A stretch of 64,000 bases of DNA, from positions 806,001 through 870,000 of the forward strand of contig NZ_CP011803.1 in assembly GCF_001038625.1 (NCBI RefSeq). The letters are read 5' to 3'. The notes beneath the pieces are model-generated. The model was given only the letters and a program-made list of their open reading frames with translations. It searched no databases and was not told where the DNA came from. The position numbers were made by a program, and so were the translations under genes. Source of the stretch: Clostridium carboxidivorans P7 (GTDB lineage Bacteria; Bacillota; Clostridia; Clostridiales; Clostridiaceae). Below are positions 18,124 through 27,863 of this stretch, piece by piece (position 1 is the stretch's first letter; every line of letters starts with the position of its first letter).

Positions 18124-19068
18124 GTGGTACATGCTTTAAATATATTGTGTGAAGTAAAAAGTAATATAGCATCTAAAGAAGCTACTGATATAATAAAGAA
18201 AAGTTAAAAGATAAAAATATTATGTATGCACGATTTAACTTAAAAACTAATGGAGATTTTAGTGAAGTTGGAAATTTAAAATACTCACCTAAATCAGAAC
18301 TTACAAATTTTTTAGTAGAATATGTAGCTGATTTAGATGAGTGGGATGAAGAGGTTATAGATATGCAGATATGATCTGGAGTATATTACTATTTTAAAGA
18401 TAAAGAAATGTATGAGTTTGTAAAAAATCAAATACATGAATCGTTACAGTCGTGCATAGGCGTTAATGAGGTAGCTAACGGGTCTAAACTACAGGCTGAT
18501 TGGTTTCCTAGTGTTAAATTAGATAAATTTCTGTCTAATTCACATAAAGATAAAAAACTGGCTATTAGGCTTGCTAGGTGATTATATGATAATTTTAATT
18601 TAATAACTTTTATAGATTCTTGTATTTGGGATTATTCAGATAAATTAATTAGAGAAATAGATGAGAAATATTGCAAGATTATAATAATACAACTTACAAC
18701 TATAAAAAAAGAAATATATCTACCACCTATGTACGCATGATGCTAATGGATTCATTAATAAAAGGGATAGACAAAAGTGAATGTGTATTTTTTCTTAATA
18801 CTGGTAAATCTATAATAAAAACTGAAAAAGAAATACTAAAAAATAAAAATAAGACATATTCTTCTTGAATTTATTCAGAAATAAATGAAACTAATTTAAT
18901 TAGAAAGAAGCCTCTTATTCCACTAGGGAGAAATAGAGAATTTGTTTTTAAATCGTTAAATGAGTCAACTTTTTATAATTTTTTAGCAAACTATAGTATA
19001 GATTTAAGTGAAATGTATGAAATTGATGACAATATTTTATACTTATGGAAAAAAATAATACGCATTTA
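18124..19068 (+). pseudogene. Decayed TIR-domain gene
   Basis: No long frame survives, but pieces in different frames join into one TIR protein. A GTG at 18124 gives VVHALNILCEVKSNIASKEA. Then come MYARFNLKTNGDFSEVGN, the TIR start LSNSHKDKKLAIRLAR, a stop, YDNFNLITFIDSCIWDYSD, TTYVRMMLMDSLIKGIDKSE, CVFFLNTGKSI and WKKIIRI. At least four stops or shifts separate them. The order matches full-length TIR proteins with an N-terminal extension, as known from several bacteria. It directly follows the ThsB-like gene, so it was probably a member of the same cluster that has been lost. Confidence 0.6.
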
Positions 19069-19218
19069 GATGAAGGATTAAAAGGAATAAGATGAGTTCT
19101 GAAAATAATCTAATAATTCGACAATATAAATTATATTGCAAATCAATTTTATATTAATATTTGTATAATTAGCAAAAAATAAGAGGTTAACAATTGATCA
19201 ATTTGGTGTTAAATTAAG

Positions 19219-19241
19219 ATATTATAATATAAACAAATATT
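19219..19241 (+). promoter_or_regulatory. Putative promoter sharing a box with the TIR-SLOG promoter
   Basis: GATATTATAATATAAAC precedes a run of G (ribosome binding site) and the ATG at 19262. TATAAT is at the expected place for a -10 element. The box differs by only one or two bases from that upstream of 14358. Confidence 0.45.
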
Positions 19242-19261
19242 ATGGGGGGGGACACATAAGC

Positions 19262-20554
19262 ATGAAATTAGATACTAATGCATTAGATTTATTCCTTTAT
19301 GCAGCTCAAAACAAAACAATATATTTTAGAAAGGAGATCAATTCTCAGTTATATGATGAGGAAGCATACATATTAAAATCTCATGATATCAAAGAATTCA
19401 CAAAAGACAGTATACTTTATAGTAATTTAATAATTGATGTCCAAAATTCCAATAAGGACATAGAAAGAATCGTTATTAATAATATTAAGAATATGGACTA
19501 CAGTATAGGAGAGAATTCAGTAAATGAGTTTAGAATATGGATATTTCCAATTAATATTGGAAAGCCCAAAATTCATAGTCAAGCTTATCAAGAAGAAGAT
19601 ACTAACATAAAAGCATCATACAGATTACGTATTTATCCAGATCTATATTTTTTAGATAATAGTGGGAGAAGTGGGGGAATAGAATTGATACAATTTATGA
19701 GAATTAATCCTATTTTTATAGATAGAGATTTTAAAAGAGATTATGATAAAGTATTTATAGCTATGCCATTTAAAGAAGAAAAGTATACTGAAATATATAG
19801 AAATCATATAAAAACACAATTAGATAAAATGTATTTAAAAGCAGTTAGAGTTGATGATGAGCACTATTCAGGAGATGTTATGGAGTTTGTTTGGAGAGAA
19901 ATTAATGAATCTGCGTTTGTTATTGCAGAAATTTCAACAACAAATCCTAATGTCCTATATGAAATAGGAGTAGCACATACATTAGGAAAGCATGTAATTA
20001 TTCTTACTGATGGAACAGAGGAAGTTCCATTTGATTTAAAGAAAAATAGGTATATAGAATATAATATGGATAACTTAGAAAAATTGGAATCAGAGATATC
20101 TTTAGTTGTTGAGAATATTGTTAAAGAAATTAATTATGCAACTATAAATGATAGGCAAATTTTAAGTGGCAAAGAACTTAAAGAGTTAGGTAGTAAATTA
20201 AAATTATTTGAAACAGTTATCATACAAAAACAATTTAATCTTGCATTAATAATGAAACAAGAAAATGACCTAATTAAAGAATTTAGAGAAACAGAATCTT
20301 TAGGTCAAAGTGTATATTTAGATAATAACAAGCTTATAGTAGATTTAAGTTTATATAATGAAAAAAATTTAGCTTTTACAATTGATCTTTCCAATAGCGA
20401 ATATATTAAGATACTAAATGATATAGTAGAAGGAAAGGCGGTTTGTGAGATATATGTTATAAATGATAATTTAAGCGATATGTCAATCAAAAGAATATTA
20501 GATTCAGATATGACAAAGCTTCAATTATCCAGACAATTGAGAATGATAGAGTAG
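19262..20554 (+). CDS. Nucleoside 2-deoxyribosyltransferase-like domain protein
   Basis: A 430-residue protein with an N-terminal region of unknown fold (1-160). A deoxyribosyltransferase/TIR-like Rossmannoid domain follows: KVFIAMPFKEE near residue 163, AVRVDDEHYSGD, SAFVIAEISTTNPNVLYEIG near 217-236 and AHTLGKHVIILTDG. The Glu in NVLYEIG is in the catalytic position of the family. Related domains act as nucleotide or NAD-directed effectors in retron and TIR-type defence. The C-terminal 120 residues look helical. The ATG follows GGGGGGG and a promoter box like the one before the TIR-SLOG gene. Function is inferred. Confidence 0.7.
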   Translation: MKLDTNALDLFLYAAQNKTIYFRKEINSQLYDEEAYILKSHDIKEFTKDSILYSNLIIDVQNSNKDIERIVINNIKNMDYSIGENSVNEFRIWIFPINIGKPKIHSQAYQEEDTNIKASYRLRIYPDLYFLDNSGRSGGIELIQFMRINPIFIDRDFKRDYDKVFIAMPFKEEKYTEIYRNHIKTQLDKMYLKAVRVDDEHYSGDVMEFVWREINESAFVIAEISTTNPNVLYEIGVAHTLGKHVIILTDGTEEVPFDLKKNRYIEYNMDNLEKLESEISLVVENIVKEINYATINDRQILSGKELKELGSKLKLFETVIIQKQFNLALIMKQENDLIKEFRETESLGQSVYLDNNKLIVDLSLYNEKNLAFTIDLSNSEYIKILNDIVEGKAVCEIYVINDNLSDMSIKRILDSDMTKLQLSRQLRMIE

Positions 20555-20577
20555 TGATTTATTTGTAAAGTTTAGCT

Positions 20578-20602
20578 TATAGCAAGCTCCGGCAAATATT
20601 AT
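20578..20602 (+). repeat. Dispersed intergenic repeat (partial)
   Basis: TATAGCAAGCTCCGGCAAA follows the gene above. It matches the start of a repeat (TAGCAAGCTCAGGCAAGCC) found behind several other genes in this window. Confidence 0.45.
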
Positions 20603-20669
20603 CAAACACACCAGCAGGTTGTGCGAAAATATAATAAATAAAATCTTAACTATTTAAATGTTTTATACG

Positions 20670-20995
20670 CAAAGTTAAGCAAATTTTATGAATTTTCTTA
20701 GCATTGTAATATAACTCAATATATTTAAAGATTTCTTTTTGAGCTTATTCAAGTGAATCGAAATGTGTATCCTGAATAAGCTCTCTTTTTATAGTAGTAT
20801 AGAAGGATTAAATTATTGCATTGTCATAAGGGTTTACATTTCTGCTTTGACTATGAATAGCACCATATTTTTTAAATAATGTTTGAAATCATCCTCATAT
20901 AAATTTAGGATCTTGATCTGTATTTATAATTAGATCATTTGTTGGATAATCTTTTCTAGTTGCTAAATCCTCTTGAACTATTTCCCATTAGGTAA
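20670..20995 (-). mobile_element. IS3-family transposase (orfB) remnant
   Basis: On the minus strand, pieces of an rve-type transposase can be read with stops between them: WEIVQEDLATRK, LIINTDQDPKF, then KKYGAIHSQSRNVNPYDNA, SFYTTIKRELIQDT and HFDSLEQAQKEIFKYIELYYN. This is the C-terminal half of an IS150-like IS3 OrfB, with the DDE-region Asp (NTDQD) visible. The final catalytic Glu codon is replaced by a stop (II*SF). Neither terminal repeats nor orfA are seen. It marks an old insertion between the TIR cluster and the hsd operon. Confidence 0.7.
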
Positions 20996-21149
20996 TAAAA
21001 TAATATCATGGAAAATTATGTAGAAACTTATTAGAAATGGGTAAGGCATACTAAAATAAATGATTGAAAGAAGGATCGTATATTCCTATTTAGGGTTGAT
21101 ATTAGAATAATAAAAATTATAAATACAAAGGGTTTAAAAGGGTGATAAA

Positions 21150-24100
21150 ATGAATAACTTTACATTCTTAAAAGAAAAATGGCCTATCCTAGAAAATCTA
21201 GGAAGATTAGCAGAAAGAAATCTTTACATAGATTCAAATACTACATTTATAAAATGTGGTATGTTTGGTGAAATTGTAGTTCGATATATGTTTTCAATGG
21301 AAGATATTGATACTAATTTAATAGCTCATGATAACAGTCATAATAATAGAATAAAGCTATTAAAAAGGGAGGATTTGATTCCAGAAGATATTGATAATAT
21401 ACTTCATATGCTTAGAATAAAACGAAATGATGCAGCTCATAATGGATTTGAGAATGTTGAAAAAGCAAAGGTTCAATTGGAGTTAACATTTAAATTAGCT
21501 GTTTGGTTTATGCAGACTTATGGAGAGTGGAGTTTTGAGCCTAAACCATTTGTTATGCCTGATGAAAAGGAAAATGAGCATATAGATAATGTTAATGAGA
21601 TATCCAAAGAATATGAAGAAAAGTATAAAGCTTTAGAAGATGAACTTAATGCTTTAAAGGATCAGGAAAAAGATAAGGAAGAGTTAGAAAAGCGCAGAGA
21701 ACAAGGTAAAAGAGCTAGTAGAAGAATTGAACTTAGTGAAGCTGAAACAAGAAGAATTATTGATGATCAATTAAAATCAGCAGGATGGGAAGCTGACACC
21801 ATTAATATAAGATATTCAAAGGGGGCAAGACCTCAAAAAGGTAGAAATTTAGCTATAGCTGAATGGCCTACTTATTCAGAGGAAAAAGGCAATGGTAAAG
21901 TTGATTATGCATTATTTATTGGAGAAAAATTAGTTGGATTTATAGAAGCTAAAAAATATTCTAAAGATGTAGCTGGAACTATGATTGAAGCTAAAAATTA
22001 TGCTGTAGGAGTAAAAGAAGAACATGACGCTTATGTTATTTCTAAATGGAATGATTATAAAGTACCATTTTTATTTGCAGCTAATGGCAGAAAATATATA
22101 AAAGAAATTGAAGATAAGAGCGGTGTTCATTTCTTAGATTGCAGAAATGCAAGGAATAATGATAAAGTCCTTCAAGGATGGTATTCTCCAGAAAAGCTTG
22201 AAGCTATGCTTGAGGAGAATATTGAAGAAGCCAATAAGAGCTTAGATGAATTAAGCTTTGAATTTTTAAAATCAGAAAACAGCATAGGTCTTAGAGATTA
22301 TCAAGTTGAAGCAATAAAAGCTGTAGAGAAGGTTATTACAGAAGGAAAGAAAAAATCAGCTTTAGTAATTATGGCTACAGGCACAGGAAAAACAAGAACT
22401 GTATTGGGGCTTGTTTATAGGCTTATAAAGACTAATAGATATAAAAGAATTCTATTTTTAGTTGATAGAACTTCACTAGGAGATCAAGCCTTTGATACTT
22501 TTAAGGAAGTAAAAGTAGAAGATTTAAAGACCTTAAATCAAATTTACAATATTAATGGTCTTGATGAAAAGCTTATTGATAAGGAGACTAAAATTCACAT
22601 AGCAACAGTACAGGCTATGGTTAAAAGAATCATGTACAATGAAGATGAAACCAATGTTCCGTCTGTTGGTGATTATGATTGTATAATAATTGATGAAGCA
22701 CACAGAGGATATACATTAGACAAAGAAATGACTGATAGTGAAGTTGAATGGAGAGATGATAGAGATTTCTTAAGTAAATATAAAAAGGTAATAGAGTATT
22801 TTGATGCCTTTAAAGTTGCACTTACAGCTACACCAGCCCTTCATACAACAATGATATTTGGAGAACCTGTATATAACTATAGTTATAGAGCTGCAGTTAT
22901 TGATGGATATCTTGTAGACCATGAACCACCTCACCTTATACAAACTGAACTTACTAGAGATGGAGTTCATTATAATAAAGGTGACAAGGTTGCTAAATAT
23001 AATAAATTTACTGGTGAGCTTATTAATGGAGCAGAACTGGAAGATAATGTGGATTTTGAAATAGATCAGTTTAATAAAAAAGTAATTGTAGAAGCTCATA
23101 CAAGGGCAGCTCTTGAAGAAGTTGCAAAGTACATAGATCCTGAAAATGATAAAGGAAAAACCTTAATTTTTGCAGCTAGTGATGCTCATGCTGATATGAT
23201 AGTCAGATTATTAAAAGATATCTACAAGGAAACTATAGGTGGAGTTGATGATAATTCAATTTTAAAGATAACAGGCAGCATAAAAGATCCAGAGCTTGCT
23301 ATTAAGAAATTCAAAAATGAAAATTATCCTAATGTAGCAGTTACAGTGGATTTATTATCTACAGGAATTGATGTTCCAAGAATTGATAAGATAGTTTTTT
23401 TAAGAAGAGTAAAGTCAAGAATACTTTATGAGCAAATGTTAGGCAGGGCTACAAGATTATGTGATGATATACAAAAAACACACTTTGAAATATTTGACTG
23501 TGTAAGGCTTTATGAAGCTCTTAAAGATATAACAAATATGAATCCAGTTGCTGCAAATGGAGCAGCAAGCTTTAAAATATTAAAGGAAACCTTAGAAAGA
23601 TCAGAAAGCATTGAAGAAAAAGAAGCTGTAGTTAATAAGGTAATAGCAAAATTACAAAGAAAAAAGAAATTAATAGATGAAAAGGAAAGATTAATTTTTA
23701 AAAGCCTTTGTAATGATAAAACACCAGAAGAATTTATCAAGGAATTAAGAGGTGTTGATGCCGAAAAGGCTGCAAAAGAAATAATCAGTCATAATTCTTT
23801 GGTGGAATATTTAGATGAAAAATATAGTAATGAAGAAATAATAATAGTTTCTGATAAAAAAGATAGGGTAATATCACATACAAGAGGATATGGCAAAGGT
23901 AAAAAGCCAGAGGATTATATAGATGAATTTAAAAAGTATATTGAAGAAAATAAAAATACAATTCAAGCTTTAGAAGTAGTATGCACAAGACCACAAGATT
24001 TAACCAAGGAAGCTTTAAAGCAGCTTAAAGCCATATTAGATGACAAAGGCTTTAATGAGGAATACTTAAATACTGCATGGCAAGACTTAAATAATGAAGA

Positions 24101-24422
24101 AATAGTAGCAGATATAATTGCTTTTATAAGGCAGCAGGCACTGGGAAGTCCTTTAGAATCTAATGAAGAAAGGGTAAAAAGAGCAGTTTCTAAAATAAAG
24201 AAAGAATATTATTTTACAAAACCTCAAGAAAATTGGCTAATTAGAATAGAAAAAGTGATGTTAAAGGAAGTAGTTATAGATAAAGAAACATTAAACACAG
24301 GAAGCTTTAAAGCTCAAAGCGGTGGGTTTGACAGATTGAATGAAAAGATGTTTAATGGTAACTTGGAAGATATAATAAATAAATTAAAGGCATATATGTT
24401 TGAAGATAAGGAGATTAGCTAA
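21150..24422 (+). CDS. hsdR: Type I restriction endonuclease subunit HsdR
   Basis: A 1090-residue motor-nuclease. The N-terminal 140 residues match the DUF4145-like extension common in HsdR. The PD-(D/E)XK nuclease is near residues 235-285 (KVDYALF, then GFIEAKKY). The helicase core has MATGTGKTRT near 409, IIDEAHRGY near 512, LTATPALHT near 559 and QMLGRATRLC near 760. With HsdM and HsdS it forms the complex that translocates and cuts unmodified DNA. AAAGGGTG precedes the ATG. hsdM starts 3 bases after the stop, so the three genes form an operon. No truncation is seen. Confidence 0.93.
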   Translation: MNNFTFLKEKWPILENLGRLAERNLYIDSNTTFIKCGMFGEIVVRYMFSMEDIDTNLIAHDNSHNNRIKLLKREDLIPEDIDNILHMLRIKRNDAAHNGFENVEKAKVQLELTFKLAVWFMQTYGEWSFEPKPFVMPDEKENEHIDNVNEISKEYEEKYKALEDELNALKDQEKDKEELEKRREQGKRASRRIELSEAETRRIIDDQLKSAGWEADTINIRYSKGARPQKGRNLAIAEWPTYSEEKGNGKVDYALFIGEKLVGFIEAKKYSKDVAGTMIEAKNYAVGVKEEHDAYVISKWNDYKVPFLFAANGRKYIKEIEDKSGVHFLDCRNARNNDKVLQGWYSPEKLEAMLEENIEEANKSLDELSFEFLKSENSIGLRDYQVEAIKAVEKVITEGKKKSALVIMATGTGKTRTVLGLVYRLIKTNRYKRILFLVDRTSLGDQAFDTFKEVKVEDLKTLNQIYNINGLDEKLIDKETKIHIATVQAMVKRIMYNEDETNVPSVGDYDCIIIDEAHRGYTLDKEMTDSEVEWRDDRDFLSKYKKVIEYFDAFKVALTATPALHTTMIFGEPVYNYSYRAAVIDGYLVDHEPPHLIQTELTRDGVHYNKGDKVAKYNKFTGELINGAELEDNVDFEIDQFNKKVIVEAHTRAALEEVAKYIDPENDKGKTLIFAASDAHADMIVRLLKDIYKETIGGVDDNSILKITGSIKDPELAIKKFKNENYPNVAVTVDLLSTGIDVPRIDKIVFLRRVKSRILYEQMLGRATRLCDDIQKTHFEIFDCVRLYEALKDITNMNPVAANGAASFKILKETLERSESIEEKEAVVNKVIAKLQRKKKLIDEKERLIFKSLCNDKTPEEFIKELRGVDAEKAAKEIISHNSLVEYLDEKYSNEEIIIVSDKKDRVISHTRGYGKGKKPEDYIDEFKKYIEENKNTIQALEVVCTRPQDLTKEALKQLKAILDDKGFNEEYLNTAWQDLNNEEIVADIIAFIRQQALGSPLESNEERVKRAVSKIKKEYYFTKPQENWLIRIEKVMLKEVVIDKETLNTGSFKAQSGGFDRLNEKMFNGNLEDIINKLKAYMFEDKEIS

Positions 24423-24424
24423 AG

Positions 24425-25846
24425 ATGAATACACAAGAGATAGTAAGTAAACTTTGGAACCTTTGCAATGTACTAAGAGATGATGGAATAACTTATCATC
24501 AATATGTAACAGAATTAACTTATATACTTTTCTTAAAGATGGCAAAAGAAACAGGAGCTGAAGAAAAAATTCCTGAAGGATATAGATGGGATGATTTAAA
24601 ATCCAAGAATGGAATAGAACTTAAAAAATTTTATAAAGAATTATTAAATTATTTAGGAGAAAAAGGTACAGGTACAGTACAGCAAATATACCAAGGTTCT
24701 GCTACTAATATAGATGAACCAAAGAACTTAGAGAAAATAATTACAACTATAGATGGATTAGACTGGTATTCTGCTAAAGAAGAAGGTCTTGGTAATCTTT
24801 ATGAAGGTTTGCTTGAAAAAAATGCATCAGAAAAGAAATCAGGTGCAGGGCAATACTTTACACCAAGAGTATTAATAGATGTAATGGTTAAATTAATAGA
24901 TCCAAAACCGGGTGAAAAATGTAATGACCCAGCAGCAGGAACTTTTGGATTTATGATTGGAGCAGATCACTATTTAAAACAAAAATATGATAATTATTTT
25001 GATTTAGATACAGACCTACAAGAATTCCAAAGAACTAAAGCATTTTCAGGCTGTGAATTAGTTCATGAAACTCATAGATTGGCTCTTATGAATGCTATGC
25101 TTCATGATATAGAAGGAAATATAATTCTTGGAGATACACTAACTAATGAAGGTAAGAAGATGAAAGATCTAGATGTAGTGCTTTCCAACCCACCTTTTGG
25201 AACTAAAAAAGGTGGTGAAAGAGCTACAAGAGATGACTTGACTTTCATGACCTCAAATAAGCAGTTAAATTTCTTGCAACATATATACAGAAGCTTAAAA
25301 GCAGATGGAAAAGCAAGAGCAGCAGTAGTATTACCTGATAATGTTTTATTCCAGGAAGGTGACGGAACAAAGATAAGGGAAGATTTAATGGATAAATGTA
25401 ATCTTCACACAATATTAAGACTTCCAACAGGTATCTTCTATGCTCAGGGAGTTAAAACTAATGTGTTGTTCTTTACAAGAGGTACTACAGATAAGGATAA
25501 TACAAAAGAAGTATGGTTTTATGACTTAAGAACAAACATGCAAAATTTTGGTAAGACAAATCCGTTAAAGGAATCACATTTTGATGATTTTGTAAAAGCA
25601 TATAAAGCTGAAAATAGAGAAGAAGTTAAAGATGAAAGATGGAATAAGTTCACTAGAGAAGAAATTAGAGAAAAGAATAATAATTTAGATTTAGGACTTA
25701 TAAAAGATGACTCAATCTTAGATTATGAAGACCTACCAGATCCAATAGAAAGTGTAGAGGAAGCAGTATCAAAATTAGAAGAAGCAACTGACTTACTTAT
25801 GAGCGTTATTAAAGAATTAAAAGCTCTTGAAAGTGAGGGCAGATAA
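24425..25846 (+). CDS. hsdM: Type I DNA methyltransferase subunit HsdM
   Basis: A 473-residue N6-adenine methyltransferase. The N-terminal helical domain (LWNLCNVLRDDGI) is followed by the SAM motif CNDPAAGTFGFM near residues 167-178 and the catalytic NPPFGT near 259-264. The length fits the family. It overlaps hsdS by one base (TAATG). It modifies the host copies of the site recognised by HsdS and is required for cleavage by the complex. Confidence 0.95.
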   Translation: MNTQEIVSKLWNLCNVLRDDGITYHQYVTELTYILFLKMAKETGAEEKIPEGYRWDDLKSKNGIELKKFYKELLNYLGEKGTGTVQQIYQGSATNIDEPKNLEKIITTIDGLDWYSAKEEGLGNLYEGLLEKNASEKKSGAGQYFTPRVLIDVMVKLIDPKPGEKCNDPAAGTFGFMIGADHYLKQKYDNYFDLDTDLQEFQRTKAFSGCELVHETHRLALMNAMLHDIEGNIILGDTLTNEGKKMKDLDVVLSNPPFGTKKGGERATRDDLTFMTSNKQLNFLQHIYRSLKADGKARAAVVLPDNVLFQEGDGTKIREDLMDKCNLHTILRLPTGIFYAQGVKTNVLFFTRGTTDKDNTKEVWFYDLRTNMQNFGKTNPLKESHFDDFVKAYKAENREEVKDERWNKFTREEIREKNNNLDLGLIKDDSILDYEDLPDPIESVEEAVSKLEEATDLLMSVIKELKALESEGR

Positions 25847-27189
25847 TGGCTAAGAAGCAATTGACGTTGGAAGAAAGATTAGAAGAGGCTATTATTAAGG
25901 ATGGGCCTTATGAGGTGCCGGAAAATTGGGTATGGATAGAGATTGGAAGAGTAATAGAAGTTGTAAGTGGTGGAACTCCCAAATCTAATGTTAGTGATTA
26001 TTATGAAAATGGAGACGTAGCATGGATAACACCAGCAGATTTATCAGGGTACAGTAATATTTATATTTCAAGAGGAAAAAGAAATATAACTAAATTAGGG
26101 TTGGAGAAAAGTTCAGCAAAATTAATGCCCAAAAATAGTGTATTAATGTCGTCAAGAGCACCTATAGGATATGTGGCTATTGCTAAAAATGAGATTAGTA
26201 CTAATCAAGGATTTAAAAATTTTTTGCCTTCTCCAGTATATTTACCAAAGTACTTATATTTCTATTTAAAATACAGCAAGGATTTAATAGAAACATATGC
26301 CAGTGGAACAACTTTTTTAGAGATTTCTGGTGCAAAAGCCAAATTACTTCCTTTTCCAATTGCACCACTAAAAGAGCAACAAAGAATTGTTGATAGAATA
26401 GAAAGTCTTTTTGAAAAGTTAGATAAGGCTAAGGAATTAATAGAAGAGGCTAGAGAGGAATTTGAGAAGAGGAAGAGTGCTATTTTGGAGAAGGCTTTTA
26501 GGGGGGAATTGACTGAAAAGTGGAGAGATGATACAAAAATTAATAGTTTTAAGGATACAAAGTTTGAAGAATTATTTGCTTTTATTGGAGGTGGCACACC
26601 ATCAAAGGCGAATAAAGAATATTGGAATGGAGAAATTAATTGGGCTTCTGTAAAGGACATTAAAAATAACTATTTATATGATACAATTGATAAAATAACA
26701 GAAGAAGGGGTTAAAAATAGTTCAACTAATGTAGCTAAAAATGGAGAAATAATATTAGTTACTAGAATATCACCAGGCAAGGTAACAATAGCCCAAAAAG
26801 ATATAGCTATAAATCAAGATTTAAAGATAGTTAGACCTAAAATAGAGGAAATAGATTATAAATATATGTACTACTTATTTTTATATAAGGAAAAAGATTT
26901 AATTTCTAAATCTCAGGGAACTACTGTCAAAGGTATTACAATAAATGAACTAAATAAAATACAGATAAGCTTACCAGTATTAGAAGAACAAAAAGAAATA
27001 GTTAGAATTTTAGATAAGCTTTTAGAAGAAGAATCAAAAATAGAAGAGCTTACTCAGTTAGAAGATCAAATTGAATTAGTAAAGAAATCAATTTTAGCAA
27101 AGGCTTTTAGAGGAGAGCTTGGAACAAACTCAGAAGAGGATGAAAGTGCTTTGGATTTATTGAGGGAAATATTGAGTAAAGATATATAG
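25846..27189 (+). CDS. hsdS: Type I specificity subunit HsdS
   Basis: A 447-residue protein with two target-recognition domains, each followed by a long helix. TRD1 spans about residues 15-185 (NWVWIEIGRVIEVVSGGTP), the central conserved helix 186-230 (QQRIVDRIESLFEKLDKAKE), TRD2 about 235-385 (FAFIGGGTPSKAN) and the distal helix 386-440. Both halves carry the KAFRGEL tail motif (near 216 and 421), the usual repeats in HsdS. The recognition sequence cannot be read from the protein. It is intact and ends the operon; a terminator follows at 27381. Confidence 0.93.
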   Translation: MAKKQLTLEERLEEAIIKDGPYEVPENWVWIEIGRVIEVVSGGTPKSNVSDYYENGDVAWITPADLSGYSNIYISRGKRNITKLGLEKSSAKLMPKNSVLMSSRAPIGYVAIAKNEISTNQGFKNFLPSPVYLPKYLYFYLKYSKDLIETYASGTTFLEISGAKAKLLPFPIAPLKEQQRIVDRIESLFEKLDKAKELIEEAREEFEKRKSAILEKAFRGELTEKWRDDTKINSFKDTKFEELFAFIGGGTPSKANKEYWNGEINWASVKDIKNNYLYDTIDKITEEGVKNSSTNVAKNGEIILVTRISPGKVTIAQKDIAINQDLKIVRPKIEEIDYKYMYYLFLYKEKDLISKSQGTTVKGITINELNKIQISLPVLEEQKEIVRILDKLLEEESKIEELTQLEDQIELVKKSILAKAFRGELGTNSEEDESALDLLREILSKDI

Positions 27190-27380
27190 AAGATATTTTT
27201 ATATAACGTATTTAAATGTACCTATAATCAATATATATCATGTAGATAATAAGTTATTAACATGGATTTGGGAAATTAAAATTGCGTTATTACTTAATGT
27301 TCCATGTGAAGAGAAGGAAAAAACTAAAAGGCTTGGAATTTGAAAGTTACGAATATATAAAAACAAAATAAAAGTTAAGA

Positions 27381-27409
27381 TGGAGGGTAATTCCAACCTT
27401 CCTTTTTTA
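27381..27409 (+). terminator. Terminator of the hsdRMS operon
   Basis: GGAGGGT and ACCTTCC pair (one G-T) around a short loop and are followed by TTTTTTAT. It lies 190 bases after hsdS. Confidence 0.65.
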
Positions 27410-27863
27410 TTTCAGTTAGTTTTCTATGATAGATTTTCTATACTATTATAAGATGAATTTTGATGAAAAAAATTGGTAATGTTTCTGATATTATCAGGTG
27501 TTTCGTTAAATGAGCCTTCAAATATATATAGAAAGTTTAGGCAAGCCTTCAAAGAAAAACTAAAATTTAATTAGTCAATGAATTTTCATTGGCTAATTTT
27601 TATGTTCTAATTAACTTAAATTTTATTCTTACTTATCAAGGATTTAGTAAGGCAGCAGTAATAGAAAAATAAAAATTAGATACATCCATATTCCTACTAG
27701 TAAATTCAATCTCTATGACACTATAATAATTTCTAGCAGTATTCTCCAATTAAATACTATATATTGAGTTATATCATATATAATGATATATTATGTATGA
27801 AAATAGCGTATTAATAAAAAATATTATCTATATTTAGGGAGAAAAGACAAAAAGGAGACCGTT
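27410..27863. other. Gap before the GHKL operon
   Basis: I see no gene here. The stretch is AT-rich and contains a partial copy of the dispersed repeat (TTTAGGCAAGCCTTC at 27535-27549), an inverted pair near 27570-27602 (AATTAGTCAATGAA/TTCATTGGCTAATT, a likely terminator-type hairpin followed by TTTTTAT) and no clear -35/-10 pair for the gene at 27864. Confidence 0.5.
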
